Shown here: in pieces, positions 16,615 to 25,817 of the stretch
How positions within the stretch are numbered: position 1 is the first letter of the stretch
Layout of the letters: each line of letters begins with the position of its first letter
NCBI RefSeq assembly: GCF_014595995.2
Contig: NZ_CP063989.1
Location: forward strand, 1,302,001 to 1,366,000
Length of the DNA: 64,000 nucleotides
Source of the DNA: Actinomyces respiraculi
GTDB lineage: Bacteria > Actinomycetota > Actinomycetes > Actinomycetales > Actinomycetaceae
Reading direction: 5' to 3'
Notes under the pieces: generated by a model
The model's input: the letters and a program-made list of their open reading frames with translations, nothing else
Database searches by the model: none
What the model was told of the DNA's origin: nothing
Made by a program: the position numbers and the translations under genes

Positions 16615-18030
16615 ATGCTGACCGTTGACGCCGTGCGCTCCCTCGTCCACTCCTCCTTTGAGGACATCGTCCGCGACCTCACCGAGCTCGTCGCCATCCC
16701 CTCCGTCTCCGCCTCCTCCCACGACCAGACCCAGGTGCGCCGCAGCGCCGAGCATGTGGCCGACCTGCTGCGCGGCGCCGGCCTGGAGGCCGAGGTCCTG
16801 AGCGTCCCCGGTCCCGACGGCGTGCCCGGCCGCCCGGCCGTCCTGGCCCACCGCGAGGGTCCCGACGGCGCCCCCCGCGTGCTGCTCTACGCCCACCACG
16901 ACGTCCAGCCCGTCGGCGACCCCACCCAGTGGCAGCAGGCGGACCCCTTCGCCGCCGAGGTCCGCGGTCAGCGCCTCTTCGGGCGTGGGACCGCCGACGA
17001 CGGCGCCGGCGTCATCACCCACGTTCACGCCCTGCGCCTGCTGGACGAGCTGGGTAACGGCACCCTGCCCTGCACCGTCACCGTCTTCATCGAGGGTGAG
17101 GAGGAGATCGGCTCGCCCTCCTTCGAGAACTTCCTCGCCACCTACCGCGAGCGGCTCGAGGCCGATGTCATCGTCGTCGCCGACTCCTCCAACTGGAAGG
17201 TCGGCGTGCCCGCCCTCACCACGTCCCTGCGCGGCGTCGTGGGCGTGGACGTGCGCCTGGACGTGCTCGACCACGCCTTGCACTCGGGCCAGTACGGCGG
17301 CCCCGTTCTCGACGCCGTCACCAGCATGTGCCGTCTCGTGGCGAGCCTGCACGACGAGTCCGGAGACGTCGCCGTCGCGGGCCTCGTCTCGCGCCCCCAG
17401 GCGGCCGACTGCTTCCCCGACTACCCGGAGGGGGACTTCCGTGCCGACGCCGGTGTGCTCGACGGCGTGGAGCTGTCCGGCACCGGGGACCTCACCGCCC
17501 GCCTGTGGACCAAGCCGGCCCTGAGCGTCATCGGCATGGATGTCACGCCCCTGAGCGTGGCCGGCAACGTCCTGGCCCCCTCATGCACCGCTCGGCTGTC
17601 GATGCGCATCGCCCCCGGACAGGACCCGCAGGCCGCCCTGGAGGCCCTGAGCGCGCACCTTGAGGCGCATGTGCCCTTCGGCGCCCGCCTGACCCTGTCC
17701 TCCGGTGAGGCCGGGCCGGCCTTCGACGGCTCCTCCGACAGCCCCGCAGGCCAGGCCGCCCGTTGGGCGCTGACTGAGGCCTTCGGCGAGGATTGCGTCG
17801 ACATCGGCCAGGGCGGTTCCATCCCCTTCATCGCCACCCTCCAGGAGACCTTCCCGCAGGCGCAGGTCCTTGTCACCGGCATCGAGGACCCCGACACGCG
17901 CGCCCACAGCGAGGACGAGTCCATGCACCTGGGCGACCTCGAGCGCGTCGTGGCCGCCGAGACCCTGCTGCTGGCGCGTCTGGGTGGCGCCCTGGAGGCC
18001 GCGGACACCCCGGACGGCCTGGGGGCCTGA
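16615..18030 (+). CDS. M20 family dipeptidase
   Basis: 471 aa cytoplasmic metallopeptidase. Motifs: LLYAHHDVQPVGDPTQW (first metal-binding His and catalytic Asp), FGRGTADDGAGV (bridging Asp), IEGEEEIGSPSF (catalytic Glu, metal Glu), and a C-terminal DPDTRAHSEDESMHLGD with the last metal His. A lid/dimerisation domain is inserted in the middle (about 210-340). Length fits the dipeptidase/CNDP subgroup. Start at ATG 16615, with TACCCT 7 nt upstream. The longer open frame upstream is antisense to DUF3043. The glycerate-kinase-like gene follows after 3 nt, so the two are co-transcribed. Confidence 0.95.
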   Translation: MLTVDAVRSLVHSSFEDIVRDLTELVAIPSVSASSHDQTQVRRSAEHVADLLRGAGLEAEVLSVPGPDGVPGRPAVLAHREGPDGAPRVLLYAHHDVQPVGDPTQWQQADPFAAEVRGQRLFGRGTADDGAGVITHVHALRLLDELGNGTLPCTVTVFIEGEEEIGSPSFENFLATYRERLEADVIVVADSSNWKVGVPALTTSLRGVVGVDVRLDVLDHALHSGQYGGPVLDAVTSMCRLVASLHDESGDVAVAGLVSRPQAADCFPDYPEGDFRADAGVLDGVELSGTGDLTARLWTKPALSVIGMDVTPLSVAGNVLAPSCTARLSMRIAPGQDPQAALEALSAHLEAHVPFGARLTLSSGEAGPAFDGSSDSPAGQAARWALTEAFGEDCVDIGQGGSIPFIATLQETFPQAQVLVTGIEDPDTRAHSEDESMHLGDLERVVAAETLLLARLGGALEAADTPDGLGA

Positions 18031-18033
18031 GCG

Positions 18034-19224
18034 ATGCGGGTCCTGCTCGCCTGCGGGCCCATGCACCCCGAGCCGCGGGGCGTTGCCCTGCCCGGCCTCG
18101 GGCTCGGGGCCGGTGACGTCACCCGGGCTCTGGCCGCCGGCTGGTCCCGCGCGCGCCCGGCAGACCTGCTGACCCTCCTGCCGCTGCCCGACGGCGGCCC
18201 CGGCAGCGCCCGGGCCGTGGCAGCGGGACGAGTGCGATCACGCCAGGTCCTCGCCGCGCCCGGCCCCCTGGGAGAGCCGCGCGAGGCCGACCTCATCCTC
18301 CTTGAGCCTGAGGCGGGCTCACGCCCCCTCGACAGCGAGCCCGTCGCCCGCACCTGGTTCTTCGACGCCGCCGGCATCGCCCCCCTGCCTGAGGATGGGG
18401 CCGTGGCCGCCCGTGAGGCGTTGGAGGGCAGCACCAGCGGGCTCGGCCTCGCCGTCGCCCGGGCGCTGCGGTGCACGAGTCCGGGGGACTCTCTCGTCAT
18501 TGGGTTGGCCCGCAGTGCTGTTCACGACGGCGGAGCCGGGCTTCTCGACGCCCTGGGTGGCGCCGCGGCCGCGCGCGGTCTCATGGATAGGCGCGACGTC
18601 GTCCTTGCGCTTGCGGACGGCACTGCCCTTGGCGGCTTGTCCGGCGCGGGGCAGGGTCTGAGTGGCCTTGCGGATATGACGCCTGAGCAGGCGCAGGAGC
18701 GTGACCGCGCCGCCTGCACCACCGCCTCGCGGCTGATTGCCGGGCTCACTGCCGGGCAGGGCTCGGGGGCGCTGGTGCCCCGTGCCGACGAGCAGCCGCA
18801 GGAGCGCACGCTCACGGTCTCCTCCTGGGGGACCGGCGCAGGCGGGGGAGCGGCAATGGTGCTGCGGGCCCTGGGCGCCCGCGGCCTTCCCGGTGCCCGG
18901 GTGATGGCCCGTCTCCTGGGGCTTGAGGCCGAGGCTGGTGGACAGGAGCTGCTGGTGACGGCCCAGGGGGAGGCCTACGACGTGCTCGCGGACAGCGTGC
19001 CGGCCGTCGTTGGACAGGCCGCCGTGCACAGTGCCCTGCCCGCCGTGCTCGTCACCGGCCGGTCCCTCATCCCGCGCGGTGAGCTGGCTGAGGCCGGCCT
19101 CGTCTCCCTCGCTGCGCTGCAGCCGACAGCGGCGGAGCCTGCCTGGGACGAGGGCGGGTCGTCGGCGATCGTCGGACGGCTGGAGGCAATGGGCCAGCGC
19201 CTGGCCCGCACCTGGTCACGCTAA
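18034..19224 (+). CDS. Glycerate-kinase-like protein (GK type I fold), divergent
   Basis: 396 aa. The family (PF02595) phosphorylates glycerate. Recognisable segments are LGLAVARAL, GLARSAVHDGGAGLLDALGG (glycine-rich motif, about residues 158-177) and ALADGTALGG. Several conserved stretches are weak: the usual NPL near the N-terminus is not visible and the C-terminal TGEG motif is replaced by VTGRSLIPRGE. It may therefore have lost or changed activity. It is encoded right after the dipeptidase (3-nt gap), and the non-coding element at 19245 begins 21 bp after the stop. Codon use is less GC-biased in its second half than in the dipeptidase. Confidence 0.72.
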   Translation: MRVLLACGPMHPEPRGVALPGLGLGAGDVTRALAAGWSRARPADLLTLLPLPDGGPGSARAVAAGRVRSRQVLAAPGPLGEPREADLILLEPEAGSRPLDSEPVARTWFFDAAGIAPLPEDGAVAAREALEGSTSGLGLAVARALRCTSPGDSLVIGLARSAVHDGGAGLLDALGGAAAARGLMDRRDVVLALADGTALGGLSGAGQGLSGLADMTPEQAQERDRAACTTASRLIAGLTAGQGSGALVPRADEQPQERTLTVSSWGTGAGGGAAMVLRALGARGLPGARVMARLLGLEAEAGGQELLVTAQGEAYDVLADSVPAVVGQAAVHSALPAVLVTGRSLIPRGELAEAGLVSLAALQPTAAEPAWDEGGSSAIVGRLEAMGQRLARTWSR

Positions 19225-19244
19225 ATCCCCCGCGGCCCCCGAAC

Positions 19245-20037
19245 TTTTCGGTTTGCTCTGGTGAGTGCGGTGTTGTGCTGTTGTGGTGTCTTGGGGCATT
19301 GGTGGCGGTTCTGCCTCAAGGGCATCGGTGACAGTTCTGGGGGTTTGTGGGAGTGGGGTTTCTGGCTGGTCGTGGTGGCGGTGTGCTCCGGCACGCCCCG
19401 CCGTGCTGAGCCCGTGACGGTTTGAGCCTGGCGCCGGCATCCGTCGGCGGCCGGCTGCTGGCGGGGCTTGGGGCGTGCCCCGCAGGGTGGCGGCAGGGGG
19501 GCTCGCACGCTCATGTGACGGTTGTTAACGGTTGCACTGGGGTTTGCGGTGGTGGCCCGGGCTCCCATGTGCGTGGGCGGCCTTCGTGCACATGGGAGTC
19601 GGCGTGCTGGAGGGCACCGGTCGACAAACCCTAGGAATGGCGCCGTTGTCGACGAGTGTCGAAAAGTGTGAGCGTGCAAGCCCCACCCCCGGGCCCCGCG
19701 GCGCCCGCGTGCACCGTGCTGGTGTGATCACCGGGATTCTCCTCCAGGGCGCTCTGACTGCGTCGCCCGCCTGCGCCGTGCTGGTGTGCGTGCGGCGGGC
19801 GCCAGCCGTGGCCGGTGCCGGTCGCCGACGTCCGGGCTCCCGCGATCATGCCGTGTTCCTCCTGGCGGGATGAGCGTCGAGGCCGGTCGTGTGCGTCGTG
19901 TGGGGCACGTGCCTGCCTGGCACCCGGCCCCGCCAGGGGGCGGAACTGGACACACACAGCAACAACCCCCAAACGCCACCAATGTCCTGAGACATCACAA
20001 CAGTGAATCGCCGTACGTTCGAGAGCAAACCGAGGAG
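19245..20037. mobile_element. Non-coding intergenic element B with nested inverted ends
   Basis: The 859-bp gene-free gap 19225-20083 is almost wholly one element. Outer ends: TTTTCGGTTTGCTCTGG (19245-19261) and TTCGAGAGCAAACCGAGGAG (20018-20037), inverted. Inner ends: TGTGGTGTCTTGGGGCATTG on the left and, inverted, TGTGATGTCTCAGGACATTG on the right, the same termini as the 43292-45023 element. From 19245 to about 19800 it is a diverged, reverse-oriented copy of 57976-58509. A perfect 11-bp hairpin lies at 19562-19598. A duplicated GTGCTGGTGTG segment and a module shared with the 43 kb element (around 19847) fill the right part. There is no coding frame with protein-like composition. Confidence 0.75.
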
Positions 20038-20083
20038 ATGGGCGGGAGTGTGGGGCCGGGCGCTGAGGTGGCGCTGAAGAGTC

Positions 20084-21100
20084 TCAGCAGTCGGCTGGGG
20101 CGGGGCCGGCGGAGCCGCGCACGATGAGGTCAGGAAGAAAGAGCATCTCCGTGTCGGGCACCTCCTCGCCGGCGATGGCGTTGAGCAGGCTGGTGACCGC
20201 TGCCCGGCTGATGGCCGTCACCGGCTGGCGCACGGTGGTCAGCGGCGGGTCCGTCATGGGGATGAGTGGGGAGTCGTCGTAGCCGATGATCGACAGGTCT
20301 CGCGGCACCTGAAGACCCGCGGCGCGCGCCCCCTGGATGGCTCCCAGCGCGATGAGATCCGAGCCGCAGACCACGGCGGTGCACCCGCGATCCAGCAGTG
20401 CCCTGACCGCACTTGCCCCGCCCTCATAGGTGTAGAGACGCTCGACCACACGCAGCGGCTCCTCGGGCAGGTGGGCGCGCATGGCGTCCTGGTAGCCGGC
20501 GCGCTTGCGCTGGGCCGGCACCATACGGGTGGGGCCCGTCGCCAGGCCGATACGCCGGTGCCCCAGGCTCACGAGGTGTTCCACGGCTATACGTGAGGCA
20601 GCACGGTCATCGGTGGTGAAGCCCGGCGCCTTGATGGTCGGGGCGTTGCCGTTGATGGTCACCAGAGGCATGCCGCGCTCACGCAGCCGCTGGTAGCGCG
20701 AGACGTCACCGGTGGTGTCGGAGTGTCGTCCGGATACGAAGATGACCCCGGCCACGCCCCGGTCCACGAGCATCTCGATGTACTCGTCCTCGCTGGTGCC
20801 GCCCGGCGTCTGCGTACACAGCAGGGGGATGTGGCCGCTTGCGGCAAGCAGCTGTTCGATCTCCTGGGCGTACATGGGGAAAATCGGGTTGCTCAGCTCA
20901 GGCACGACGAGGCCGACCAGGCCGCGAGAGGCCTGGTGCACGGTCTCAGGACGCTCGTAGCCCAGCAGGTCGAGCGCCACGAGCACCTGTCTGCGTGTGA
21001 CGTCGGCGACGTTCGCCTTGCCGTTGAGGACCCGGGAGACGGTCGCCGTCGAGACACCGGCCTGGTCGGCGATGTCGCTCAGGGTGATGCGCTGGGCCAC
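20084..21100 (-). CDS. LacI-family regulator of the maltodextrin locus
   Basis: 338 aa. The N-terminal LacI helix-turn-helix is ITLSDIADQAGVSTATVSRV, with the hinge LNGKANVADVTRR. A periplasmic-binding-protein-like effector domain follows (about residues 60-330), with VGLVVPELSNPIFP, VIFVSGRH, VSLGHRRIGLATGP and DLSIIGYDDSPLIPMTDPPL. It is the last gene of the minus-strand maltodextrin cluster, 14 bp after the GH13 gene. By position it is the MalR-type repressor, inferred to bind the CTTGCA repeats before malE. Start is GTG 21100 with GAGAAGGGAG upstream. Confidence 0.92.
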   Translation of the reverse strand: MAQRITLSDIADQAGVSTATVSRVLNGKANVADVTRRQVLVALDLLGYERPETVHQASRGLVGLVVPELSNPIFPMYAQEIEQLLAASGHIPLLCTQTPGGTSEDEYIEMLVDRGVAGVIFVSGRHSDTTGDVSRYQRLRERGMPLVTINGNAPTIKAPGFTTDDRAASRIAVEHLVSLGHRRIGLATGPTRMVPAQRKRAGYQDAMRAHLPEEPLRVVERLYTYEGGASAVRALLDRGCTAVVCGSDLIALGAIQGARAAGLQVPRDLSIIGYDDSPLIPMTDPPLTTVRQPVTAISRAAVTSLLNAIAGEEVPDTEMLFLPDLIVRGSAGPAPADC

Positions 21101-21114
21101 GTCAGTCTCCCTTC

Positions 21115-23103
21115 TCAGTGAATAGGGCCGCGTTCTGGCACGGCCGGCGTGAGTGCAATGATTGCGGAGCCGGGGCCTAGGACGGACAGGTTGAGAGTAC
21201 CGGCTTCACCGTAGACGATCTCGATGTCGTCGAAGCATGTCTGCGCGGTTGTGCCGCAGGCGTGCAGCGTGGCCAGCGGCAGGCGCAGAGGCGCTGCGGC
21301 ACCACGGGCCAGGACGACGAGGACATCTCCGGCCGGGTGGGTGCGCACCCAGGCGACGACGTCGTCACCGGCGTGGACCCAGCGCAGGCCGCCCCGGCGC
21401 AGGGCGGGCAGCGCACGGCGCAGGGCGGAGAGCTGCTGGTAGCGCTCCAGGACGGCGCGGTCCACCGGTCCCCACGAGCCGTGGTCCGCCAGCTCCGTGT
21501 GGTGCTGGGTTCCGTCGGGTGCCAGTGCCCACGGGATGGTGGTGCGCGAGTGCTCACCGGTGCGCCCGGTGGCCCCCAGCTCGTCCCCGGCGAAGACGGT
21601 GGGCACCCCCGGGGCGGTGAACAGGGCCGTGGCGGCCACCAGGTGGGCGTCGCGGGAGCCGACGACGGTGCGCGTACGCGGGGTGTCGTGCGAGGACAGC
21701 AGGTTCATGGAGCGGGCCACCGAGGTGGCGGGCATATGTGCGTGGTAGGAGCGCACTCCACGCACCACCGCGCTGCCGGGCCGGTGGGGGATGGCGGTGG
21801 GGATGCCGAGCCAGGTCAGGGCGTCGGCAGGGTCGGGGTCGGACAGCCAGGACCACAGGGGGCGGGTGAAGCCGGCGTAACTCATGGTGCCGTGCCAGCC
21901 GGTGCCCTCCAGGTCACGGCTGGCGTCGTGTCCGTGCTCGGCGACCAGCCACAGCGGGCGCCCTGTGCTCGCCTCGACCTCGGCCATGGTGGCGCGCATG
22001 TCCGCCGCCACCTGGTGGTTGAGGTCGACCTGCCCGAAGCGGCCTGTCATGTTGGCCACGTCGGTGCGCCAGCCGTCGGCGTTGACAGGCTCGGTGAGCC
22101 AGCGCGCGGTGACGGAGCCCGGGCCACGCAGGAGCCGGTCGCGCAGCAGCGAGGAGCGGTGGTCGAGCTTGGGCAGGCTGGGCACATCCAGCCATGCGGC
22201 GTAGTCGTCGGGGTGCTTGCGAAAGGCGTAGAAGGAGGCCTCGGGGGAGTGCGGATCGGCCACGGCGCTGCGGAACCACTCGTGGGCGTCACCGGTGTGG
22301 TTGGTGGTCAGGTCCAGCAGCAGGCGCATGCCGCGCTCGTGCAGGGCACGGGATAGACGTTCCAGCGCCTCATCGCCGCCCAGCAGGGGGTCGACGTGCT
22401 CGAAGGTCACCGAGTCGTAGCGGTGCACGGAGCGGGCCTGGAAGATGGGGGTGAGGTAGACGGTGTTGACGCCGAGACCCTGGAGGTAGTCGAGGTGGTC
22501 GATGACACCGTCCAGGTCACCGCCGTACCAGGCGGCGGCGGTCGCGTCGCCTGCGACGGGTGGCTCGTCGAGCCAGTTGTGGGGCACTGCCCAGGCAGGA
22601 GCCTGACGTGTGCTGGGGTCGGTGTGCCGGGCGAAGCGGTCGGGGAAGACCTGGTACATCACGGCATCGAGCACCCAGTCGGGGCCGGTGTCCTCAGACA
22701 GGACGGAGAAGTCGGTGGCGTCGGCGGGATCGTGGTTCACCGTGCCTGCGGCTGTGAGCCACAGGTAGGGTTCGTCCGCCCCGGGCTCGAGCAGCAGGAA
22801 GCGATAGCGGTTGAGCGGGTTGACCAGGCGGACCGGGCCGTGCCACCAGGAACCGTCCTCATGATGGGAGACCCTCTTCATGAGGGTGATGGCGGGCTCG
22901 CCGTCGACGACCTGACGCAGGACCACCTGCTCGGGCGCCATCCCTGCCGGGACCCACAGGCGGGCGGTGAGTACGGCACCGGGTACCCGATGGCCCACCA
23001 GGTAGGAGGGGCCGGTGTCATGATGCGGCTCGGCCAGGCACGATCCGACCACCGCTCCCGAGGGAACGGCGCCGGGACGTGCCTGGCCGAGCCTGCTGGC
23101 CAC
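21115..23103 (-). CDS. GH13 alpha-amylase family enzyme (maltodextrin-degrading)
   Basis: 662 aa without signal peptide, so a cytoplasmic enzyme for imported maltodextrins. An N-terminal beta-domain (about residues 30-125) precedes the catalytic barrel, which starts at DAVMYQVFPDRFARH. Catalytic residues: nucleophile D348 in NADGWRTDVAN, acid/base E389 in WLVAEHGHD, and stabiliser D473 in SSHDTPR. Other conserved regions are DLTTNHTGD and TVFAGDELGATG. A C-terminal beta-domain ends in LGPGSAIIALTP. Likely specificity is alpha-glucosidase, cyclomaltodextrinase or neopullulanase type. The start lies 6 bp past the malG stop, so it belongs to the mal operon. Confidence 0.93.
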   Translation of the reverse strand: MASRLGQARPGAVPSGAVVGSCLAEPHHDTGPSYLVGHRVPGAVLTARLWVPAGMAPEQVVLRQVVDGEPAITLMKRVSHHEDGSWWHGPVRLVNPLNRYRFLLLEPGADEPYLWLTAAGTVNHDPADATDFSVLSEDTGPDWVLDAVMYQVFPDRFARHTDPSTRQAPAWAVPHNWLDEPPVAGDATAAAWYGGDLDGVIDHLDYLQGLGVNTVYLTPIFQARSVHRYDSVTFEHVDPLLGGDEALERLSRALHERGMRLLLDLTTNHTGDAHEWFRSAVADPHSPEASFYAFRKHPDDYAAWLDVPSLPKLDHRSSLLRDRLLRGPGSVTARWLTEPVNADGWRTDVANMTGRFGQVDLNHQVAADMRATMAEVEASTGRPLWLVAEHGHDASRDLEGTGWHGTMSYAGFTRPLWSWLSDPDPADALTWLGIPTAIPHRPGSAVVRGVRSYHAHMPATSVARSMNLLSSHDTPRTRTVVGSRDAHLVAATALFTAPGVPTVFAGDELGATGRTGEHSRTTIPWALAPDGTQHHTELADHGSWGPVDRAVLERYQQLSALRRALPALRRGGLRWVHAGDDVVAWVRTHPAGDVLVVLARGAAAPLRLPLATLHACGTTAQTCFDDIEIVYGEAGTLNLSVLGPGSAIIALTPAVPERGPIH

Positions 23104-23109
23104 GAGGGC

Positions 23110-24039
23110 TCAGCCCTTGACGGCACCGGCGGTGGCGCCGCCGACAATGTACTTCTGCAGGTACTGGAACAGGGCGATGACCGGGATCATCGTCATGACG
23201 GCACCGGCGGCGAACACGCCCAGGTTGTTGGAGCGGTCGCCCGAGAGCATGCCGTACAGGCCCACGGCGAGAGTCTTCTTGGAGTCATCGGTCAGGAAGA
23301 TCGAACCCAAGAGGAACTCGGAGATGATGCCGACGAAGGCCAGCAGGAAGGTCGTGGCCAGGATCGGCTTGAGCGAGGGCAGCAGGATCTTGGAGAAGAC
23401 CTGCCAGTGGGTGCAGCCGTCGAGGATGGCGGCCTCGTCCAGGGACTTCGGGATGGTGTCGAAGGTTCCTTTAATGAGCCACACCTGGCCCAGCGCCCCA
23501 CCCATGAGGGCCAGGCAGTAGCCGGTGAGGGTGTTGAGCCCGATGGCTGGGATGATCGAGCCGATGTCGGAGATCATGTTGTAGATGGCGATCATCGACA
23601 GGGTCGCCGGGAACATCATGATGAGCAGCAGGCTCAGCAGGCCGCCGCGACGGCCCTTGAAGCGGAAGCGGCTGAAGGCGTAGGCGGCAAGCACCGACAG
23701 GAAGATCTGCACGGCCGCCACGACAGCACACACCACGAGGGTGTTGATGTACCAGCGGACGAAGGGGCCCTTGGCCCCCGACAGCAGGGTCTCGTAGTGC
23801 ACCAGGGAGATCCGCGTGGGGATGAGGCTCGTCGAGGCGACGGTGCCCACGGGGTTGAGCGAGGCGCTGATGACGTACAGCACCGGGAAGGCAGCGAAGA
23901 CCAGGGCAATGACACCCACCAGGTGGCGCCAGCCGATCTCCGCGAACCACCGTCCGAAGGACATGTGGTTCTGAATGGGCTTGTCGGCCTTCGTCACGGC
24001 GGACGACGGGTGCCCGGTCGTGTTCTGAGTAGTAGTCAT
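23110..24039 (-). CDS. malG: Maltodextrin ABC transporter permease MalG
   Basis: 309 aa with six predicted membrane helices. The first is at about residues 38-60 (VGVIALVFAAFPVLYVISAS). The EAA loop is IPKSLDEAAILDGCTHWQVF, and the C-terminus ends in AVKG as in other MalG proteins. It pairs with MalF and MalE encoded just upstream. The malF stop lies 21 bp before the malG start. The cluster has no ATPase gene, so a shared MsmK-like ATPase elsewhere is implied. Confidence 0.95.
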   Translation of the reverse strand: MTTTQNTTGHPSSAVTKADKPIQNHMSFGRWFAEIGWRHLVGVIALVFAAFPVLYVISASLNPVGTVASTSLIPTRISLVHYETLLSGAKGPFVRWYINTLVVCAVVAAVQIFLSVLAAYAFSRFRFKGRRGGLLSLLLIMMFPATLSMIAIYNMISDIGSIIPAIGLNTLTGYCLALMGGALGQVWLIKGTFDTIPKSLDEAAILDGCTHWQVFSKILLPSLKPILATTFLLAFVGIISEFLLGSIFLTDDSKKTLAVGLYGMLSGDRSNNLGVFAAGAVMTMIPVIALFQYLQKYIVGGATAGAVKG

Positions 24040-24060
24040 GGTCGTACTTCCTTCCGGGCC

Positions 24061-25644
24061 TCAGTTGACGTCCTCGAGCGCACGCGTCGCCCGGAACTGG
24101 ATGGCGGCGAGCGCGCCGGTGATGACGAACAGGATGACGGAGACCGCTGAGGCGAAGCCGTAGTCGGCGCCGCTGCCGCCGAAGGCGATGCGGTAGACCA
24201 CGGAGATGAGGATGTCCGTGCCACCGCGGATGTACTCGCCCTCACCGAAGGGGCCACCACGCGTGAGCAGCTGGATGGCGTTGAAGTTGTTGAAGTTGAA
24301 GGCGAAGGTGCTCACCAGCAGCGGGGCGACGGAGACCAGCAGCAGCGGGGTGGTGATCCTCGTGGTGGTCTGCCAGCCGTTGGCACCGTCGATCCTGGCC
24401 GCCTCTTTGAGGTCCCCGGAGATCGACTGCAGGGCACCGGTGCACACGATGAACATGTAGGGGAAGCCCATCCAGGTGTTGGTGAGCAGCACGGCCACCT
24501 TCGCCCAGGTCGGGTCGCCCAGCCAGTTGATGCTCAGGTGCAGGGCGTTGTTAATGAGGCCGAAGTCCCGGTTGTAGAAGTTCGACCAGATGAGCAGGGA
24601 GATGAAGCCGGGCACCGCGTAGGGCAGCAGCAGGAAGGAGCGGTAGAATTTCTTGCCGCGCACCCGGTCGTCGTTGAGGGTCAGCGCCAGGAAGTAGCCG
24701 ACCAGGAAGGTCAGGAGCATCGAGCCGCCGGCGAAGACGAGGGTCCACGTGAAGGCGCCGCCGAGCTGCTTGAGCAGGGACGTGTTGGTGAACAGCTCCT
24801 TGAAGTTGGCCAGCCCGACGTTCTGCAGCCAGGACTGGGCGAGCCGGTTGCCGTTGGCGTCGACGAAGTACTCGGACTTGCCGATCTTCTGCACGGTGTA
24901 GGTGTTGCCCGTGGCCGTGTCGGTGATGGTGTCGGTGGCCTCGTCGTAGACCATCGTCTTGGTGCCCTCGAAGGCGTTGCGCACGCCCTGGACCTTGATG
25001 GCCGAGTTCTCCGAGACGGACAGGGTCAGGGCACTGATCGCCTCGTAGTTGCTGTTGACTTCCTGGGGCGTGAGGATGCTGTAGCCCTCGGCGGCGGTGA
25101 CGAAGCCGTCCGTGACGGTGACGTCGCCGGGCTTGGCCTTGCGCACCGTCTCCCCGTCGGCCCCGTAGAGTACCTCGTTGGTCTCCGGGTTGACGAGGAA
25201 CAGCGAGTAGGGGCCCTCGTCAGGGCTGCCGGTGGTGGCCACGGTGAGGTTGTAGATGGGGGAGTCCGCCGTCTGCTGGACCGAGTTGTTGGTGATCGCG
25301 GTGATCGCCTCCTCCTTGGTCCCGCGGAAGCCGTCACCGAAGTTCGTGAAGGCGGTCTGCACTGTGAGCACGATGGGGATGATGAGGAAGACGGCCAGGA
25401 AGAAGGTTCCCGGGAAGACGTACTTGGCGGGGACGAACCGCTTGGTGGAGTACAGGGCGAAGATCGCCAGGGTGGCCAGGACGACGACTGCGAGCCACAT
25501 CCACATCTGGAACTGGATGAGCAGGGGGACGAGATAGATCGCCACGGACAGAGCGGCCCCGAGGACGAGGACGCGACCGAGCAGCGAACGAATCGTCGAG
25601 GTCCTCTCCGTAGGGCCGCTCACGTTGGTAAGGGCGGACGACAT
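24061..25644 (-). CDS. malF: Maltodextrin ABC transporter permease MalF
   Basis: 527 aa, the long MalF type. Two or three N-terminal helices precede a large extracytoplasmic domain between helices (about residues 98-265, including FTNFGDGFRGTKEEAITAIT and YFVDANGNRLAQSW). This matches the P2 loop that contacts the binding protein in E. coli MalF. The transmembrane core then carries the EAA loop ISGDLKEAARIDGANGWQTT. The start follows AAAGGAATAGACA. It is separated from malE by 173 bp containing a strong hairpin. Confidence 0.96.
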   Translation of the reverse strand: MSSALTNVSGPTERTSTIRSLLGRVLVLGAALSVAIYLVPLLIQFQMWMWLAVVVLATLAIFALYSTKRFVPAKYVFPGTFFLAVFLIIPIVLTVQTAFTNFGDGFRGTKEEAITAITNNSVQQTADSPIYNLTVATTGSPDEGPYSLFLVNPETNEVLYGADGETVRKAKPGDVTVTDGFVTAAEGYSILTPQEVNSNYEAISALTLSVSENSAIKVQGVRNAFEGTKTMVYDEATDTITDTATGNTYTVQKIGKSEYFVDANGNRLAQSWLQNVGLANFKELFTNTSLLKQLGGAFTWTLVFAGGSMLLTFLVGYFLALTLNDDRVRGKKFYRSFLLLPYAVPGFISLLIWSNFYNRDFGLINNALHLSINWLGDPTWAKVAVLLTNTWMGFPYMFIVCTGALQSISGDLKEAARIDGANGWQTTTRITTPLLLVSVAPLLVSTFAFNFNNFNAIQLLTRGGPFGEGEYIRGGTDILISVVYRIAFGGSGADYGFASAVSVILFVITGALAAIQFRATRALEDVN

Positions 25645-25768
25645 TGTCTATTCCTTTCCATGCCGTCGGCACAGGCACGCGGCGGCATCGATGGGCAGGG
25701 AGGGGGTATCCGTTACGGGCACGTGGGAGAGACCGGACCACTGGTGCGGCTCGGTTGAGGTGGAAGGG

Positions 25769-25808
25769 GGCTGGGGGCCGGCACGCCCAAACGCGCCGGC
25801 CCCCAGCC
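25769..25808 (-). terminator. Perfect 14-bp hairpin between malE and malF
   Basis: GGCTGGGGGCCGGC (25769-25782) and GCCGGCCCCCAGCC (25795-25808) pair perfectly around a 12-nt loop. It lies directly after the malE stop inside the operon. It would stabilise malE mRNA and reduce read-through to malF, giving more binding protein than permease, as known for the REP region at this place in E. coli. Confidence 0.65.
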
Positions 25809-25817
25809 GGGCGGGAC

